Below, one piece after another: positions 53,282-63,400 of a stretch of 64,000 nt of DNA. The notes beneath the pieces are model-generated. The model had not been told where the DNA came from, did not search any database, and was given only the letters and a program-made list of their open reading frames with translations. The position numbers and the translations under genes are program-made. Source of the stretch: Candidatus Poribacteria bacterium (GTDB taxonomy: Bacteria > Poribacteria > WGA-4E > PCPOR2b); the NCBI GenBank assembly GCA_003635265.1, contig PYIZ01000009.1, forward strand, positions 215,591 through 279,590, written 5' to 3'. Each line of letters starts with the position of its first letter. The stretch's first letter is position 1.

Positions 53282-55240
53282 ATGAATAAACGGCAGTTGA
53301 AGGCGAAGTGTTCGATCTTCGGCTTTTTGGTTTTCTTTTTCTCCAGCTTTCTCACCTTTCCGACAGAGGCGGAGGATGTCTACAGTCTATTTGGTAAGCT
53401 GTTTCTATCAGGTCGTGTGGAATATGATTTTACCAATAAACGAGACTTTCTCGCAGATACAGAGGAGGATTCAGTCCGGCAGAACGAGTTCGATTTTGAC
53501 CGTGTGTTTCGGCGCGGTTTCCACAGCGTCATGATTATTGAGGAGACCGCCGGTAATGTCAAAAACATCTTGAGTTTGGGAGAGGTTCCTACCACCTTTA
53601 CGAAGTTTACTTTCGATCAGATTGACCTTTCAGGTGTACGCTGGGATGTGCGCTCCGAACGCACCGATTGGATGATCTTAATGGTCCCCGGTCTGCTCAA
53701 CCCGGTAATCGGTCAAGACAATGTAGAGGGATCTGGCATCGGCATACGTGAAGTGACGAAATTCGGGAAATCCAAGTTGGGGGCTTCTTGGTACTTCCGT
53801 GATACACCGGTATGGGCTTTGGACATGGAAACCAACTTTGCTAACTACGGTCTAAAGGCAGAGTTTGCTACGACGCCAAAAGGTGCGTTGAGGAAGGATC
53901 TCGGTTCGCGTTTTGAAGCGACGACGACAGTGTTCAAGGCATTTCGCACTGTTGGGGATACAATCTTTCAGGGGGAAGCGTTCCGCGTCGGTCCCCGTTT
54001 CGATGCCTCTCGCTCTGTTGGGGATAACGATGATCAGGACCGGTACACTGATAACACATGGCTAGATCCACCTTCTCTGATTATTCCCGGCGACCTTGAT
54101 AAGAACAACAACGGCACCTTCGATTATGAGGACGATATTCTACTTTTTGATGTCGATGAGGATTTTCTTGACGAGAGGGATCAGAACAACAATGGTCTCC
54201 GAGATGAGGAAGAAAACGATAAAGACCCCAACTATGAATTTGATGTTGGCTTGCGAGGTCTGCGGCTGCTAATGAAACGGAAGACAAATCGGACTGGAAG
54301 TTCCACAGATCTTGATGTTGGCTTGCAGTTTGAAAAGGACCTCAGAGATACAGCATTTCGTTATTCTTCGACGGCAACAAAAGCGTTCACTAATGTGGTT
54401 TACAACAAGGATCTCTCTCAGGATGCTGCCTTGATTGTCGAGAACGAATTGAAGTGGGTAAAAGATCGTATTCCCGATGAGACTTGGTACTTTGCTGGTT
54501 TCTTGAGTCGGGAGGAAGGGCAACTCTACCGATCTCAACCTGATGTGGAAAGAATGGAAGCGAGAGGGGACGTGACGTTTTTTCCTATAGATGGTGGCGT
54601 AGAAGTCGAGAAGCGACGCACAGATCCATTGTTGATGCAGAATGATCTTATTAACACCGCTAAACTCACTTGGGAATATTCGGGGATTAGGCAGATGGTC
54701 ACAACGGGACGCTTCAAACTACGATATAATTTCGATTTTGACCGGGATAACAGACATTACGAGGTCGGCATCCTGAAAACAAACTACCGTATACGACCAT
54801 CCAAATCGATCGAAATCACGCCGATGTTCAAGTACACGATCCGTAACGGTTTTCAGATGGCAGAAGATCGTCTAGAACATCTCGCATTGGTTGGGGAGAT
54901 CGATGGTGAAAAGGCTTTACGCAATATCCGACTGCGCGTGATTGAAGCGGCGGATGTGCGTGATGCGGCGGCTGCGTTTATTCTCAAAGTGGTTTACCAG
55001 TTCACTAAGACAATCAAAATCACTGGAGGTGGACAGGTTCTATTCTTCAATGATATGCTTGATGATGGGAATGATTTTATTCGTCAAGCCCTTCTAGCGG
55101 AGATGGAAAAGAGCTTTGTCGCCTACGAGAAGGAGTTGTTTCTCCACATCGGCGCACAATACATCGATCAACGCGCCAACGCGGATGTGAACGACGATAA
55201 CTTTATGGAAACCTTTGTGCGCGTTTTTGGAAAGTTCTAG
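53282..55240 (+). CDS. Exported outer-membrane beta-barrel-like protein
   Basis: The 652-residue protein has a signal peptide (basic start, hydrophobic run at about residues 10-28, cleavage near TEAED). It continues as alternating amphipathic strands and ends with RVFGKF; a terminal Phe is typical of outer-membrane barrels recognised by BamA. Residues 260-320 are Asp/Asn-rich, with DLDKNNNGTFDYEDD and RDQNNNGLRDEEEND, like calcium-binding EF-hand or thrombospondin-3 loops. I do not recognise the family. AAAGGA precedes the ATG by 11 bases. It follows the three lipoproteins on the same strand and may be their outer-membrane partner. Confidence 0.7.
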   Translation: MNKRQLKAKCSIFGFLVFFFSSFLTFPTEAEDVYSLFGKLFLSGRVEYDFTNKRDFLADTEEDSVRQNEFDFDRVFRRGFHSVMIIEETAGNVKNILSLGEVPTTFTKFTFDQIDLSGVRWDVRSERTDWMILMVPGLLNPVIGQDNVEGSGIGIREVTKFGKSKLGASWYFRDTPVWALDMETNFANYGLKAEFATTPKGALRKDLGSRFEATTTVFKAFRTVGDTIFQGEAFRVGPRFDASRSVGDNDDQDRYTDNTWLDPPSLIIPGDLDKNNNGTFDYEDDILLFDVDEDFLDERDQNNNGLRDEEENDKDPNYEFDVGLRGLRLLMKRKTNRTGSSTDLDVGLQFEKDLRDTAFRYSSTATKAFTNVVYNKDLSQDAALIVENELKWVKDRIPDETWYFAGFLSREEGQLYRSQPDVERMEARGDVTFFPIDGGVEVEKRRTDPLLMQNDLINTAKLTWEYSGIRQMVTTGRFKLRYNFDFDRDNRHYEVGILKTNYRIRPSKSIEITPMFKYTIRNGFQMAEDRLEHLALVGEIDGEKALRNIRLRVIEAADVRDAAAAFILKVVYQFTKTIKITGGGQVLFFNDMLDDGNDFIRQALLAEMEKSFVAYEKELFLHIGAQYIDQRANADVNDDNFMETFVRVFGKF

Positions 55241-55252
55241 TCACGTTTCATG

Positions 55253-56002
55253 CTAATGTGTCAACGCATAGACCACAGCATTGATCCCCAGACGATACGC
55301 CCAATCCGAGTATTTGCGTGGATAAAATCTCTCCGCTGCATGTTCCCACGCATCCCCCAGATCAGTATTGAAATTAATCATCATCATTAGACGGCCATGG
55401 TCATCATAAACACCGCGACAATAAGCAGGATAGCCATCACGCCGTTCATAAGTGCGTCCGTTGTATAGAGATCTTATTCCGGGAATTTGAACGAGGGTGT
55501 CGATATCGAAAAAGCAGTCGAATATAGGGTGGGTGATTGGGATGTCTTCGGGTTCACGTTCTGGGAAAATTTTCTTGAGTTGGCGGTAAAAATGGTTCCA
55601 TTCCGCCCCGCCGTGGAAGTCGTCAACCATGATAAAGCCGCCGCGAAGTAGATACTCACGGAGGTTTGCCGCTTCTGCCTTGGTCAGGTTGAGCGTACCA
55701 ACTTCCAAGATGTAAGCAAAGGGGTAGTCGAAAAGCGCTGGGGAACCGACAGGAATAATCTTTTCATAACGGGCAACGGGAATGTTTGTTGCTTGGTTGA
55801 GCTTTCGGATAAAATTTCTATCCGAGGCAGGCAAATCGACATCCCAACCGTTACCGTACCAGCTGTTTCCACTGTACCTTAACCTCACAAAGGTGAAAAG
55901 ATCGCTATCATCATTCTCATTGGAGTGGCTTGGAAAAGATATAGCCATACCGAGAATAAGGGCGAAAAGTAGGAAAAAGATGAGGGAATTTTGTTGGTTC
56001 AT
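55253..56002 (-). CDS. Exported DUF4159-domain protein
   Basis: The 249-residue protein has a signal peptide (residues 1-26) and a DUF4159 domain. FVRLRYSGNSWYG opens the domain, YLLRGGFIMVDDFHGG lies near residue 115, and the C-terminal part has YPRKYSDWAYRLGINAVVYAL. DUF4159 has a flavodoxin/ThuA-like fold and is found in secreted or membrane-associated proteins of unknown function. It is convergent with the barrel gene, 12 bases away. The first codons fall in an 8-bp repeat (TTGGTTCA, TCGGTTCA, TTGGTTGA). Confidence 0.8.
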   Translation of the reverse strand: MNQQNSLIFFLLFALILGMAISFPSHSNENDDSDLFTFVRLRYSGNSWYGNGWDVDLPASDRNFIRKLNQATNIPVARYEKIIPVGSPALFDYPFAYILEVGTLNLTKAEAANLREYLLRGGFIMVDDFHGGAEWNHFYRQLKKIFPEREPEDIPITHPIFDCFFDIDTLVQIPGIRSLYNGRTYERRDGYPAYCRGVYDDHGRLMMMINFNTDLGDAWEHAAERFYPRKYSDWAYRLGINAVVYALTH

Positions 56003-56020
56003 CGGTTCATTGGTTGATAG
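55993..56020 (-). repeat. Octamer repeat at the DUF4159 gene start
   Basis: TTGGTTCA, TCGGTTCA and TTGGTTGA repeat every 8 bases and include the start codon of the DUF4159 gene, so two ATG triplets lie 8 bases apart in different frames. Confidence 0.55.
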
Positions 56021-56160
56021 AAGCGTGGAAGCAGATGTGTAGAGGGGCGTGTGTTTCCTCTATTTCCAAGTGGCATATTTTCAAAGCTGAAGCATGGCAT
56101 TCTGAAATAAAATTATATCATGTTTGCCAGAAAGTTCAAGAAAAATACGTCCTCGGTCCC

Positions 56161-56224
56161 AAAGTTCATTAGTTCAGAGTTTCATTAATGAATCAATGTA
56201 CTGATAAACTAATGAGCCAATCAG
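56161..56224. repeat. Octamer repeats in the gap after the PorV-like gene
   Basis: Units such as AAGTTCAT, TAGTTCAG, AGTTTCAT, TAATGAAT, CAATGTAC, TGATAAAC, TAATGAGC and CAATCAGA run with a period of 8. They fill much of the 56003-56220 intergenic stretch and reach the last codon of the PorV-like gene. Confidence 0.55.
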
Positions 56225-57456
56225 AACCGTGTCATCAAAGAGATCCGATTGCTATTTCCCAACTCACTATTGTTCAAGAAAGCGTAATCCACGGAGAAAG
56301 CAGCACCACTTAAAAACGAAAGCCGTAACCCCGCCCCAGCCGTCATTAAACGGATCGTATTAATGCCTTTCCGCTCTTGAATGCCAATCCTTAACGATAA
56401 GAGTTCTGCAAATATGTACTCAGCACCGTAGTGCATTTCGAAGGAGTATAAGCTATCGGTATCAACTGTCAACAACAGGTCGCTATTCAAGGGTTTGATT
56501 GATTGTCTGTAGGAGAAACCTATTTTCAGATTGGGTTCAATCGTGTCTGCATTGGACGCTTCCCCCGGATTTTCGGGTGGCGTATTCCAGTACAACTTCG
56601 TCCTGAAAAAATCCTGTGCAACGATACCGATCGACAATTGGCGGGATCTTTCAGTAGGGGTTGTCCAGAGCAAGCCCATATCTCCACCGACGCCAAGCGC
56701 GTTTGTGTTGCCTAGCGCAGTGATGTAGATTAATTTAGTGCTGCCTCCAAGGAACATGTTCAACCGCTTTGATCCTAGATTAAACCCGACCTTCTTGCCG
56801 TAGGATAGGAAGAAGGCATTATCGGTGCTGCTAAAAGTACCGACCTGTCTAGGACGATTGGCTGGACTGACCGGATTCCCAGGGCGTGGCAGTGTTGTGA
56901 TCGGGATATCGTCAATGCCCACGCGTAGCCAACTCAACCCAAGCGCTGCAGCTCTACCGATTGGCTGAACATAGTTGACGAAATCGTAACTATCCAATTC
57001 GCCAAGACTGGAGTGCATAAAAGCTACTTCGGAATGGCGCAAGCGCCCAAGTCCAGCCGGATTCCAATAAGCTGCGGTGGAATCATCGGCGATGGCTGCA
57101 AAACTACCGCCCATCCCCAATGGTCGCGCTCCGACGCCGAGTGTTAAAAAATCGCCCGCATACTTTTCTGCAGCATGGGCAACAGTGTGGCAACAGAGGA
57201 CAACGAGAATGCAGAGAGTGGGCAAGTGGACAAGTGGACAAGTGAGAAAACCAGAAAACGGGAAAACGGGAAAACGGTAAAAAAAGAAACGCAAAGACGC
57301 AAGGACGCGAAGACGCAACAGAAAGTAATAAAAATTCTTTCTTGCGCCCTCCGATTCGATCGGAGTCCTCGCTACGCGGGATTTGCGCCTTAGCACCTTT
57401 ATGTTAAAATCTACTCGTCGTCTGGTTTTCTCGTTCTCTCGTTTTCTCTGCATCAT
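56221..57456 (-). CDS. PorV/PorQ-like outer-membrane barrel protein (FadL-like fold)
   Basis: From about residue 97 the protein matches the PorV/PorQ and UPF0164 family: an FLTLGVGARPLGMGGSF start, STAAYWNPAGL, then barrel strands ending SLMTRF with a terminal Phe. In Bacteroidetes, PorV (LptO) is a type IX secretion component that binds PorU and cargo at the outer membrane. The first 96 residues are odd. They are encoded by repeat DNA (57214-57317, 57349-57383, 57414-57453), although a hydrophobic stretch ending HTVAHAA still gives a plausible signal peptide. A start nearer that stretch is possible. The gene follows the C25 protease by 11 bases, an order like porU-porV. Confidence 0.78.
   Translation of the reverse strand: MMQRKRENEKTRRRVDFNIKVLRRKSRVARTPIESEGARKNFYYFLLRLRVLASLRFFFYRFPVFPFSGFLTCPLVHLPTLCILVVLCCHTVAHAAEKYAGDFLTLGVGARPLGMGGSFAAIADDSTAAYWNPAGLGRLRHSEVAFMHSSLGELDSYDFVNYVQPIGRAAALGLSWLRVGIDDIPITTLPRPGNPVSPANRPRQVGTFSSTDNAFFLSYGKKVGFNLGSKRLNMFLGGSTKLIYITALGNTNALGVGGDMGLLWTTPTERSRQLSIGIVAQDFFRTKLYWNTPPENPGEASNADTIEPNLKIGFSYRQSIKPLNSDLLLTVDTDSLYSFEMHYGAEYIFAELLSLRIGIQERKGINTIRLMTAGAGLRLSFLSGAAFSVDYAFLNNSELGNSNRISLMTRF
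57214..57317 (-). repeat. Thirteen-unit degenerate octamer run encoding the PorV-like signal region
   Basis: Written on the plus strand, units GAGAGTGG, GCAAGTGG, ACAAGTGG, ACAAGTGA, GAAAACCA, GAAAACGG (three times in row), TAAAAAAA, GAAACGCA, AAGACGCA, AGGACGCG and AAGACGCA keep a strict period of 8 while the sequence drifts. On the minus strand it encodes most of the hydrophobic leader of the PorV-like protein. Confidence 0.75.
57349..57383 (-). repeat. Palindromic repeat related to those in the propeller genes
   Basis: CTCCGATTCGATCGGAG followed by TCCTCGCTACGCGGGATT has the same layout as the copy at 46663: a TCCGA/TCGGA palindrome, then a GC-rich stretch ending GCGGGATT. It lies within the N-terminal coding part of the PorV-like gene, on the other strand. 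Confidence 0.45.
57414..57453 (-). repeat. Octamer run over the PorV-like start codon
   Basis: CTCGTCGT, CTGGTTTT, CTCGTTCT, CTCGTTTT and CTCTGCAT follow with a period of 8 and include the start codon on the minus strand. Confidence 0.6.
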
Positions 57457-57467
57457 TTGGTCTCGCT

Positions 57468-60400
57468 CTACTTTAACTTCATGATCTTGATGTATTCGGT
57501 CAAATCCTTCTCCCCTGCCATCTTAACGCGAATCTTGCAATAGTACACGCCGTTTGCTACTTCATCGCCATCTCTATCTTGTCCATCCCAAGGTATCATC
57601 GTGAATCCCGCCCGTGCCGGTTCGGTAAACTCGCGAACTAACCGCCCCGAGAGGCTGTAAATTTTAACCGTCATTTCATCAGCGGCTCCAGTCAATTCAC
57701 AGGTGATTACGGTTTTGTCGCCGAACGGGTTAGGGTAGTTCATTGCTTGGAGCAGTTGAAGGATTTTGTGGACCCGGAATTCCATCTCCTCCTCGGATGC
57801 GTTCCCGTCAAGATCGCTGGCACTCAGGCGGACTTGATATGTACCCGGTTCCAGCTCAGGTGATTGATAGTTCAGACTAACCTGATTGGATCCTGAAACG
57901 TTGTTCAGTCGATATTCCGTTTCTGATATTGGTGTGAATTGCTGATTATCCCGGCTGATTTCAAGATGGACGGGACGGGTGATGTAATCGATACCGTTGT
58001 CGTCCGTAAGTGTCGCTTGGATGAACGGTTCCGAGGAAACTGGATCTCCATCAATAAAATTCTGCTTTCCAACTGTTAATTGAAGGTCGGGGGGAATCGT
58101 ATCGTTACTTTGCATTAATGTCAACGTGCCAAGCATTGGCACTTCAGCACGAATTCGTCCAGTCTCTTTTGTGCTAAACTGGAAGCTATCTCCCGCTTCA
58201 AATTCTCGCTCACCTGCTGATATCTTGAGGCGTAGACCGAATTCAGGATAAACGAATTCGCTACCAACTTTACCACGTGCAGGCTGACCATTTCGTGATA
58301 GAAGCCCATTCTTTTTTCCTTCAATCTGATAATGTTCCGGATCAATAAACAGGATAACCCAGCGATCCGGTGGTATTGATGAATTTTCCTCAAGATTAAC
58401 ATATTGGATGCTGCCTCTCCCAATATTTTCCTCGCGGAAAGAAGAGGCAAAGAATGTTATATCGGAGCCGCTGGATCCACTGCCAAATATTTGAAACGTG
58501 AGGACATCTCCAAACTGGAAATTATTCTCTCCGAACTCTATTCCAATGGCAACGCCGTCGCTGAATATGCTTGGTGCTTGGAACGATGGATCCACGAACC
58601 GATCTGGATTGACGAGTTCGAGCGGTCTTCCTTCTTCGCTAATTAGTAAGCGGTAAGTTTCTGACGATGTAAACAGCAACACCCACTTACCCACCCGTGC
58701 GGCGGCTGGCTCAACTCTAACCGTGTGGATCTCACCATCACCGTGATTGGATGGACTGATGTTTGCGAGGGTAGATTGGGTTTGCATCAATCCGTCAGAC
58801 GATGTAACTAATTCTGAATCCAGACGCACCCAGTTTTTCAGCGTATCTACCCACAAATACATACCAATTTCCTTTGCGACTGTCTCTGCACTTTCATCAA
58901 TCGTCACGATCTGATCCGGAGCTGGATCAGAGATTTCTTCTAATCCTAACTCGTCCTTAATTGTTTCTTGCAATGCCAAACGATCAAATCGTAGTTCCAC
59001 TGCTATTGGCTGTTGCAGCAATGTTTGATTCAAGGATGCTATGTCCAGCACCGCATTGTAGGCTACTGTGTCCTCCCCATTTGGCAGCGTGACAGGGACG
59101 AGACTCGATGAATTCACCGGTTTAGGCTGCTGTTGGCTATTCAGCGGTGTGATTGTCAAAACGGTAAGTTGCGGAACGGCGTGAGCGGGTATGCGGAAAT
59201 CGATCGTTGCATCTTGACTAAAAATATGCTGATCTCTTTGACCGACGAGGACGCTCTGAACTGGAATGAGACGCGATGTAATATTGTCTTTCTCATCGCC
59301 TTCGCGCAGTTTCCCATAAGGCATTTCGGTGGAATTGAAGACGGGATCAACATATACAAAAACCTCATGATTGCCGATCGACAATTCATGTTTAAGGGCT
59401 GCTGTCGCAATCCAATTGGTGTTAAGAGGTCTAGCGCGAAAAGCGCGGGGACGTTGTAGGCTATCAGTTTCACCCTCGGTCTTGAGTGAATTTTTGTGGG
59501 GTTCTACTGGATTTCTGCGCTGCCATGCGCTAGGAGGGATCTGCGTTTTCCCAAGCAGCTTTGCACTAGTATCAACAACGCCATCCGCATCACGATCGGG
59601 GTGGCCTGCAAAAAAGGCGACTTCTAGGTTCTCTTTTAGTTCGAGATCTTCAATTTGCTCAATATCTGCGTTAATCATCCAAGCACCATCTTCGTGGGAA
59701 TAGCCGTAGTAGATTAACGGATCCGCAAATCCCAGTCCGGGAGTAACTCGCACGTCAGGAAATACAAACGGGCGATATGTCTGCCGCCCAGAATAGACAT
59801 GTCGACTGTCAATGTCAACAACCGTAATCTCATATCGGAGGCCGGCTCGATTAGCTGGTAAAGGTAATGGCTTGGAAGTTGTATACCAACCGTTGCCACG
59901 TGATGTATCCTGGATCATCACTTCTTCAAACGTTTCCCGTTTCTCCGGATCTCGCCACTCTAGGATAACTGATTTGATCCCTTTTTCATTTAATTCATCG
60001 GAAACCTGTACGGATATACGAAATTGAGAAGGTTCACTGCCCGCGCTGCTAGCGACAAGCTCCGGTTGTATATCGAGAATCTTCGGCACAAGCACGGTAA
60101 ATGAGCGTCCGCTGGCAGCAATACTGGTTGCACTCTCGGCATAAAATTCAACATGCCCCTCGCCGGCACTAATGCCCTTGGGCACAGGGATGGAAAGGCC
60201 GGAGAATTTGCCATTTACTACAGTTGTTTCTTGGGTGACAGGAACACCACCTGAGTACACCTTTAAGGGTTCTTCTTCTCCCTCAACGGTTGAATAAGTG
60301 CCGGGAAAAACTGCTTTTGCATAGACCCGTCCATTAAAATTTGCAATCGGTGTAAACCGTTTCTGCTTAATTGCAGGGTCGTAGGTGACTTCGCCAATCT

Positions 60401-63400
60401 GCCCCGGAGAGATTTTGAGAGACTGTCCTGCTGCAACAGTTTGTGTTTCAATTTCTGCCTCAACCTCATAATCTGCCATGGCGAGGTTCATTGCCGGATC
60501 GCCGAAGAGTGTATACTCAAGCATGACATCGAGTTGTCCACGGCCGTCTTCTATTATCTGTTCAATCTTTGAGTCGAAGCTGATGGGTCCAAGTTGCCGT
60601 ATATTTCGCTGGAAAATCATATCGAAAATGATATTATTGAGTGTGTCGTTACCGCTGCCGTAGGTAAGGCGTGTAGCGCTCAACATGGCGATAATTCCGC
60701 CTTTATCTTTTCGAAGCAGTTTCTCCGCCATGCTTGGTTCGCCGGGTGCATCAAAATAGCCGTTATAACAACTCAACACCAACATAAATGGTAGGTGAGG
60801 TGTCTCACTCACCTGATCAATTGCCCGATTGTCAAAGATTGCCTCATGTGCCCAGACAATTCGACCACCATGCCCTGCATATTGGGCAATAACCGCACCA
60901 TCACCCATTGCGTCAATAATCATGTCCTTCGCCACCCGTTGTGGCAGCTCAGGGTAAGCTGCTTTATTTGCCTCAACCATCGTCTTCACATCTTCGAGGT
61001 AGATCGGCACGTTTTCATAACCGAGCAGCGCTTGATCTCTTGAAGTCGAGGCTAAACTTCTTTTGAAGATCTCATCGCTAGAGTTATTGATTTCGTCATC
61101 TGCTACGGAAAGAATCCGGCGGCGCCAGTTCCCGTTGGGTCGTTTATCCTCATAGTTGATGAGTTTATCGACAAGGTTTTCAGCTTGCTCGAGTGTTTCC
61201 ACACTCAATCTTCCAATGTAGAAATCGGGCAGTTCGTCAATGCCGTTTACTGTTGTATACCAATGATCCACTGAGGTTTTCCCGAAGGAGGTGGTCCAAA
61301 TGTAATGGGTTGGAATGTGTCCCGTCAATTCTGGCGGTTCTGGATAGACTTCCTTATCAATCCCACGGTGATCGTACGTTCCATCTCCCATAATTGTGAC
61401 GTAAGAGAGCGCAGGCGATTGCCAATTGTTATAGGTATAGGTCAGGAAGTCCTTGATAGCTTGTGGATTAACCATGCCATTACTGAAAATGTCATAAATT
61501 TGTGTAACATCAACGACCTTCGTTCGATATCCACCGCCCTTTAGCGTTGATCTCCATCGTGCCAACCTTTTCGATGGCTCAAGGAATACCGGATGACTGA
61601 TGATCAGGTAATCCGCGCCATTGCTAGGAGAGAGCAGGTCGTTCTGTCTCGCTACCTCAACCCGAACTGGCTGACGTACACCCGCCGAAGAGACTGCAAT
61701 ATACTTCCCATCGTGTGCATCGCGTACTTGGAACGTTGCGTTGTAGGCAACCCGCGGGATGTCCTGTAGTACAGATTGATTTGTACCATCGGCTTCGGCG
61801 TTGACTCGGTAGATTTCGCGGAGACGGTTACGTTCAACTCGGTCCAGATCTACACGCTCAATCTTGAGGTTTTGAAACTTTGAAACCAATACCTGACCAT
61901 CATGTTCAAAGATTGCTATATCTGGTGAAAGGAAGGTCTGAATAGTATATTCCAATCGACGTCGTATGCGGGCATTGTGTGGGTCGGTGGTAGCAGGTGT
62001 GGTGAATTCAAGAGAATCGTTGACTGCTTTTAGCAGGCGCGTATACTCGACCTCGAAAGAATTAATATAAATGTGATGAGAAAAGGCTAGGGTATTTTCT
62101 TCTTCTGTAGTATCAATTCGAGCGAGGGTAATCGCATTCTTTTCGCCCTTGGTTGCATCCCGCAAATTGTTCCAGACCCGTAGTGTTTTATCAACTGTAG
62201 CAACATCTTGGCTTGGCCACTTCACCTCATCAATCCGAATATTGTTAATTGAAACTAGAGCCTCGTGATCGGTTGGTGTTCCGCCTTGCAAGGTGACGCG
62301 GATGCTCGGTGGATCGAAGCTCTGCGTGAGATCGTAAAGCGAAAATTCGAGATCTACTTCATTTGCATCAGCCAAGTTTTTGACACCGGTCCAGTACCAG
62401 AAATCGAGCGCTCCAAACCAACCGTGCTTGTCATCTGGTGAAACATCTCGGGGTTCAGCATGTCGCAGGTTATTGTGGAAATGGTCTTCTTCAAAGTACA
62501 GTTTTGAGCGGAAGCTAGGAATCAGCTTTGCTGTTGGGTCATTAGGACTGGCATGGATTTCGGAAATACGCGCGCCCCGCGTGCGTTCAGCACCGAGCCA
62601 ATAGACATTCCACCTTGTATACCGACTCTTCGCATCTATGCCGAGAAATTCGATGAAATCGCCGCGGTCAAAGCGCCCATCCTCTTCACCATAAATGTAT
62701 ATTGGAATCTCCCTGCCGTGCGTCCTAAGATGCAAACGCCGCGGATCCAGTCCGCTCAAATCAATCCCCCATTTTCGACGTAAATCATTGCTCGTTAGGC
62801 GATAGATACCGGTTTTATCGACAAGAATCTTATACCGTTCTCCATTTGCTTGTTCCTGTACTGTGGGACCTGCCCCAATGCTGCGTTCGGGATCCGAAGT
62901 GGACGGCGCAGCAGCCGTTCCCGTTGGTGGAATGCGCCATTGTTTAGCCGCATCGTAGTTTAACAGGAAGTTTTGATACATCCGCTCAAATGAAGCGGGT
63001 TCTGTGGTCGTAAATTGAGAAGGCGAGGTACTGGCGCTCTGAAATCTGTTATCTGAACCTTGATGTATAAAACGGACACGGACGGTCATATGAGAGTGAA
63101 TCCGCAACCTCCTCGATTTTGGTTGATACTGGACTGGACGGAGTTCTAGATAAAGCAGCCGTTGGGAACGGATATAACCGTCATAAACAACCTGTGCAGC
63201 GGTTTTCGGATAATTGATGTTGGACCTGTAAGCGGGACCATCTTCACGCCATTCCTCTTCGAGTGTTTGGAATTTTTCAGGCTGGGAAAAGGTGGGAGAG
63301 TTTTCACCGCTGGACTTAGGAACTTTGTGTGGTACAGGCGGGATGCGATAACCGGACCGTGTCTCTGTAGTGGTATGAAGGATTTCGACCTGAAACTTGA

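Noticed and set aside
57214..57317. Regular repeats considered as a CRISPR array
   Set aside because: The repeats are contiguous 8-bp units without unique spacers of 30-40 bp, and no cas genes are near.
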